Below are positions 39,391-43,034 of a stretch of DNA of 43,034 bases, piece after piece. How positions within the stretch are numbered: the first letter of the stretch is position 1; every line of letters begins with the position of its first letter. Under the pieces are notes generated by a model. It made no database searches. It worked only from the letters and a program-made list of their open reading frames with translations, and was not told where the DNA came from. A program made the translations under genes and the position numbers. Origin of the DNA: an uncultured Granulosicoccaceae bacterium (GTDB lineage: Bacteria > Pseudomonadota > Gammaproteobacteria > Granulosicoccales > Granulosicoccaceae); assembly GCA_937927895.1 (NCBI GenBank), contig CALGKA010000108.1:1-43034 (forward strand), written 5' to 3'.

Positions 39391-40202
39391 TGGCCAATAC
39401 GACAGGCCGTAAAACTATATCGAACATTGATTGTATGGTGGTCGAACCGGCAGGCAGCAGCTTTGAAACGTTAATCTGCTTGCACGGTATAGGTGGTGAT
39501 CACGCAAGCTTTCAGCCACAGTTAGAAGGGCTAACAGACACGCTTCGTGTGGTGGTGTGGAATATGCCGGGGTATGGTGAATCGGAAAGTTTAAGCCCGC
39601 TAACTTTTGAAACGCTAGCTAAAACGTTAAAGGATTTGATCGCAGAATTGGATTGCGGCCCTGTGCATATTATGGGGCAATCTATTGGTGGCATGATTGC
39701 GCAGGAGCTTTATCATTGTTATCCGCAACTGCTTAAATCTTTGATTTTAGTGGCCACTACAACGGCTTTTGGTGGTAAAGATGATACGTTTAGAAAGGCA
39801 TTTTTAGAAGCTAGGCTAAAGCCGCTGGAAAACGGCCACACGATGCGGGAAATAGCGCAAGAATCCATGCCTGCAATAGTGGGTAAAAATACAGAGTCGG
39901 CAGTTGTACGTTCGGCTGTAGATTCAATGGCGGCCGTAAAAAGTGATGTTTACCAAGAAGTGCTAAAGTGCCTGATTACTTTTAATCGCCGGAACGAATG
40001 GGCAAGTGTAAGCTGCCCGGTGTTACTTATAGCTGGCAGCGCTGATACGAATGCACCAGCGGCGACAATGAAAAAAATGTCAGATAATTTATCGCACGCA
40101 GAGTTTTATGAAATAGAAGGAGCCGGGCATTTGGTTAATCTTGAAAGGGGTGATGAAGTCAATGCCGTTACCCAACGATTCATTAGCCGGGTAGTCTCAT
40201 AA
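39390..40202 (+). CDS. alpha/beta-fold hydrolase (NicD/PcaD-like)
   Basis: A 270-residue alpha/beta hydrolase. The oxyanion region is LHGIGGDHAS (31-40), the nucleophile elbow is GQSIGG with Ser98, the acid is Asp219 in AGSADTNAP and the base is His247 in GAGHLVN. Related enzymes include N-formylmaleamate deformylase (NicD) and 3-oxoadipate enol-lactonase. The GTG start overlaps the stop of the NicX-like gene (TAGTG), indicating translational coupling, so it probably acts on the ring-opened product, by deformylation or hydrolysis of a C-N or C-O bond. Confidence 0.82.
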   Translation: MANTTGRKTISNIDCMVVEPAGSSFETLICLHGIGGDHASFQPQLEGLTDTLRVVVWNMPGYGESESLSPLTFETLAKTLKDLIAELDCGPVHIMGQSIGGMIAQELYHCYPQLLKSLILVATTTAFGGKDDTFRKAFLEARLKPLENGHTMREIAQESMPAIVGKNTESAVVRSAVDSMAAVKSDVYQEVLKCLITFNRRNEWASVSCPVLLIAGSADTNAPAATMKKMSDNLSHAEFYEIEGAGHLVNLERGDEVNAVTQRFISRVVS

Positions 40203-40205
40203 GAA

Positions 40206-41480
40206 ATGAATAAGAGCGCAAAAATACCTGTGGCAGATGCACCTATATTTGACCCCGGTCAATGGAAGTTAACCGCACAACAAACAGAGTTAAGTACGCT
40301 AGCGCGTAACCTTGGGCAATCTGTGTTTGCGGCTCGTGCCTCTGAGTATGATCGCAACGCTACTTTTCCCACTGAAAACTTTAACGATTTACATAAAGCC
40401 GGTTTGCTTGGCGTTTGTATTCCAGAAGACCAGGGCGGTAAGGGGGCAGACCTTAAAACTTATATGTTAATGGCGTCAGAAATAGGGCGGTACTGCGGTG
40501 CAACTGCGCTTACTTTTAACATGCATGTGAGTTCGTGTTTATGGACCGGCCCATTGGCTGATGGCCTAACAATTGACGATTCCCTGCGTAGCAAGCTGGT
40601 AGCTGGTCGTAAACACCATTATAAAAGAATAATCGATGATGGCGCTATATACGCACAACCATTTTCAGAAGGTGGCGCTGCGGCCGCGGGTAAAAAAGCC
40701 TTCGGGACCACTGCTATTCGCACAGAAGGTGGTTGGCGAGTGAGCGGTAAGAAAATATTCGCGTCTTTATCTGGCCATGCCGATTACTACGGCGTGTTGT
40801 GTACAGAGCTTAAGGATGAAAACGATAAACCTTCTAGAAGCAACACTATGTACGTTGCGATTCCAGCAAACGCCAAAGGTGTCAAGGTAGAGGGAGAATG
40901 GGATCCGTTAGGCATGCGCGGCACCGTTTCACGCACCTTGATTTTCGACGATGTATTCATTGAAGAAGATGCGCTGTTAATGCCTTGTGGTGTTTATTTT
41001 CATGCCGCTAGTCAATGGCCGCATATGTTTACTACCCTAACACCCGCGTATATAGGGATAGCACAAGCGGCGTATGATTTTACCGTTTCCTATCTACGTG
41101 GTGAAGTACCTGATACACCACCAATCAAGCGCCGTATGTACCCGACTAAGCAGATAGCGGTAGCGCAAATGCGTATTATGCTTGAGCAAACCAAATCACT
41201 TTGGTTTCAGTGCATCAGTGAAGCGAATCCAAACCCTGATAAAGAATCTTTGCTTCGAGCTTGGACCGCGCAATACACTGTTATGGAAAACGCCAACGAA
41301 ATTTCACAGCTTGCCATTCGTACTTGCGGTGGGCAGGCAATGTTGCGTTCGCTGCCACTGGAGCGCTTGTATAGAGACAGTCGATGTGGCGCACTTATGT
41401 TGCCCTGGACCGCTGAACTTTGTCTCGACATGATCGGTAAAGCAGCGCTATATCAGCAGGGTGAGACAGACGACGAATGA
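40206..41480 (+). CDS. acyl-CoA-dehydrogenase-family flavoprotein lacking the usual catalytic Glu
   Basis: A 424-residue member of the acyl-CoA dehydrogenase superfamily. The N-terminal helical domain (1-140), the FAD/substrate beta domain with YAQPFSEGGA (149-158) and the C-terminal helices ending in RTCGGQAMLRSLPLERLYRD are all recognisable. The segment after LYRD normally ends with YEG, whose Glu is the catalytic base in medium-chain dehydrogenases. Here it reads RDSRCGALMLPWT (390-402) with Leu-Pro, so the base is missing there. It may use a Glu elsewhere or act as a flavin monooxygenase. It starts 3 bases after the hydrolase stop, and the CoA ligase start overlaps its stop. Confidence 0.82.
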   Translation: MNKSAKIPVADAPIFDPGQWKLTAQQTELSTLARNLGQSVFAARASEYDRNATFPTENFNDLHKAGLLGVCIPEDQGGKGADLKTYMLMASEIGRYCGATALTFNMHVSSCLWTGPLADGLTIDDSLRSKLVAGRKHHYKRIIDDGAIYAQPFSEGGAAAAGKKAFGTTAIRTEGGWRVSGKKIFASLSGHADYYGVLCTELKDENDKPSRSNTMYVAIPANAKGVKVEGEWDPLGMRGTVSRTLIFDDVFIEEDALLMPCGVYFHAASQWPHMFTTLTPAYIGIAQAAYDFTVSYLRGEVPDTPPIKRRMYPTKQIAVAQMRIMLEQTKSLWFQCISEANPNPDKESLLRAWTAQYTVMENANEISQLAIRTCGGQAMLRSLPLERLYRDSRCGALMLPWTAELCLDMIGKAALYQQGETDDE

Positions 41481-42949
41481 GTATGCACGATCTGTTGCAG
41501 GGGCAGGTCGCCCTGCAGCCCAACAAGGTAGCTATTGTTAGTGAGGCCGGTGAGCTTAGCTACACCCAACTCAGTATCCTGATTGATCAATGTGTAGATT
41601 ATTTTATAGCGAGTGAACTCAAGGCCGGGGACCGAGTAGCGGTTCTGGCGCTTAATCATCCTGATTGGTTTATTGCATTGTACGCTGCAGCCCGATGTGG
41701 TGTGGTGCTTGTACCGCTTAACTGGCGTTTGTCGGTTGATGAATTGAGCTTTGTGTTAACTGATTCAACCCCGCAGTTACTGTTGCACGATGCCGAATTT
41801 GAAGAAACGGCAGAGCGATTGCAATCAACTCATAACGGTATTCAATTACAAGAGTTCGGCAACGATAATTTTCCGCCAAAAATTGTTGATACGGTCAGCA
41901 AGAATTTTGACTTTGATGCAGTCGGCAATACGCCTTTACTTATTGTTTATACATCTGGCACTACGGGCAGGCCCAAGGGTACTGTATTAAGTGAGAAGGC
42001 ATTGTTATGCAGTGCAAAAATGAGCCATCATATGCTCAACATGACAGCGCTTGATAAGGTGCTAAACGTTTTACCTTTGTTTCATGTTGGTGGTCTTAAT
42101 ATTCAGCCGCTTCCAGCATTGTTGTGTGGGGCCACGCTATATTTGCAACAGCGATTCAACGCCCGTAATGCTGTGAATGCCTTAATAGAGCAGCAGATTA
42201 CGCTAATCAATACCGTGCCGCCGCTACTACAGGCTTTACTTGATGATGCCGCTTGGGATAACACTAAGTTATCTGCCCTGCGGGTAATATCAATTGGTTC
42301 AACTGATGTACCCGTGCCTTTAATTCAACAGGTACACAGTAACAATATTCCACTTATTCAAGTGTATGGGGCAACAGAAACATCACCGGTTGCAATATAC
42401 CAACAAATAGAACACGCACCCATTGAAGGTTCAATTGGTCGTTGCGGTTTGCTTTGTGAGGTTAGGCTTATTAATGAGCAAGGTAATGAAGTCGCAGTAG
42501 GGGAGTTAGGAGAGATCCAGGTTAAGGGCGACAACATACTTTCCCACTATTGGAACAACCCAGTGGCTACAGAAACAAGCTTAGTGGATGGTTGGTTTAA
42601 AACCGGTGATGTGGCCCATAGAGACAATGATGGATTCTATTGGTTTGATGATCGCCTGAAGCATGTGATTATCTCAGGTGGTGAGAATATTTACCCCGCT
42701 GAGCTCGAACGGGTTATTCGAAATTTGCCGAATGTGAATGCAGTTGCAGTGATTGGCCAACCCGATGAACGTTGGGGGGAAGTGCCAGTTGCAGTGATAG
42801 AAGGGACAGCAGCAAAGGAAACAGTGCTTGAAGCTTGCTCGGTATTAGCCCGCTTCAAGCAACCGCGGGAGATTTTTTATTTAGATGCGCTACCGCGTAA
42901 TGCACTGGGAAAAGTGCAAGTTCAGCAGATCAAAGAAGAACTGCTGTAG
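41477..42949 (+). CDS. acyl-CoA synthetase (AMP-forming, class I adenylate-forming enzyme)
   Basis: A 490-residue ANL-superfamily ligase that activates a carboxylate to its CoA thioester with ATP. The P-loop YTSGTTGRPKG (about 158-168), YGATETSPV in the middle, GWFKTGDVAHRD and the hinge GGENIYPAELE (about 400-410) are present. PRNALGKVQ carries the conserved C-terminal Lys. At 490 residues it is in the range of the shorter benzoate/fatty acid ligases. Its ATG overlaps the ACAD-like stop by 4 bases. In operon order it follows ring opening and hydrolysis, so it may activate a linear dicarboxylate or amide acid for beta-oxidation-like steps. The window ends 85 bases after it, with no clear terminator. 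Confidence 0.9.
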   Translation: MSMHDLLQGQVALQPNKVAIVSEAGELSYTQLSILIDQCVDYFIASELKAGDRVAVLALNHPDWFIALYAAARCGVVLVPLNWRLSVDELSFVLTDSTPQLLLHDAEFEETAERLQSTHNGIQLQEFGNDNFPPKIVDTVSKNFDFDAVGNTPLLIVYTSGTTGRPKGTVLSEKALLCSAKMSHHMLNMTALDKVLNVLPLFHVGGLNIQPLPALLCGATLYLQQRFNARNAVNALIEQQITLINTVPPLLQALLDDAAWDNTKLSALRVISIGSTDVPVPLIQQVHSNNIPLIQVYGATETSPVAIYQQIEHAPIEGSIGRCGLLCEVRLINEQGNEVAVGELGEIQVKGDNILSHYWNNPVATETSLVDGWFKTGDVAHRDNDGFYWFDDRLKHVIISGGENIYPAELERVIRNLPNVNAVAVIGQPDERWGEVPVAVIEGTAAKETVLEACSVLARFKQPREIFYLDALPRNALGKVQVQQIKEELL

Positions 42950-43034
42950 CGTGATAATAAAGTTGGTAACTACAATAAAGATGGTAACGATTCCCCGCAG
43001 ATCACGAGGTTCCCGACCGACAGGTGCCGGCCAA

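Overview
The window looks like a chromosomal segment from a free-living proteobacterium, most likely a gammaproteobacterium of aquatic habitat. This is inferred from the HpaR-type regulator, both a TTT and a TRAP transporter, dense ATGA-overlapping catabolic operons and moderate GC. No rRNA, tRNA, CRISPR array, phage or complete insertion sequence was seen.

Layout. 1-1085: a hypothetical protein and a glutaredoxin. 1086-3108: palindromic MITE-like repeats around a DUF4185-like lipoprotein gene, which lies between two direct copies of the tail of the next gene. 3109-8708 (minus): a Tm-1-like protein, a trimethylamine-dehydrogenase-like flavoenzyme, a class III aminotransferase and an MBL-fold hydrolase. 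8866-13553 (plus, divergent): a PuuC-like aldehyde dehydrogenase and TctBAC. 13655-18209: class I glutamine amidotransferase, P450, glutamine-synthetase-like ligase and a class III PLP enzyme of the phospho-lyase-like clade. 18323-25452: HpaR, then HpaE, HpaD, HpaG, HpaH, a small-molecule kinase and a second P450. 25548-29499: an accessory patch of toxin-antitoxin genes and remnants (XRE/GNAT remnant, hipBA, frameshifted hicA with intact hicB). 29624-35204 (minus): an EEP hydrolase, then an operon of TRAP transporter plus N-acyl-D-amino-acid deacylase-like amidohydrolase. 35581-38207: a YtcJ-like amidohydrolase and a CobW GTPase. 38359-42949: a four-gene operon with a NicX-like ring-cleavage dioxygenase, alpha/beta hydrolase, acyl-CoA-dehydrogenase-like flavoprotein and CoA ligase.

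How the parts may work together (inference). The 3-25 kb block reads as one catabolic programme for an aromatic amine or amino alcohol. The nitrogen would be capped by gamma-glutamylation (GS-like ligase), the molecule hydroxylated by P450 and uncapped by the amidotransferase. The amino alcohol would then be phosphorylated and split by the PLP phospho-lyase-like enzyme to an arylacetaldehyde, oxidised, and the resulting homoprotocatechuate taken through meta-cleavage by HpaD/E/G/H. Two near-identical palindromes, one in the HpaR/HpaE promoter and one 10 kb away in the Tm-1-like/ALDH promoter, suggest HpaR controls both halves. The combination is the most novel system in the window. The NicX-like operon is a second, independent candidate for an undescribed ring-degradation route.
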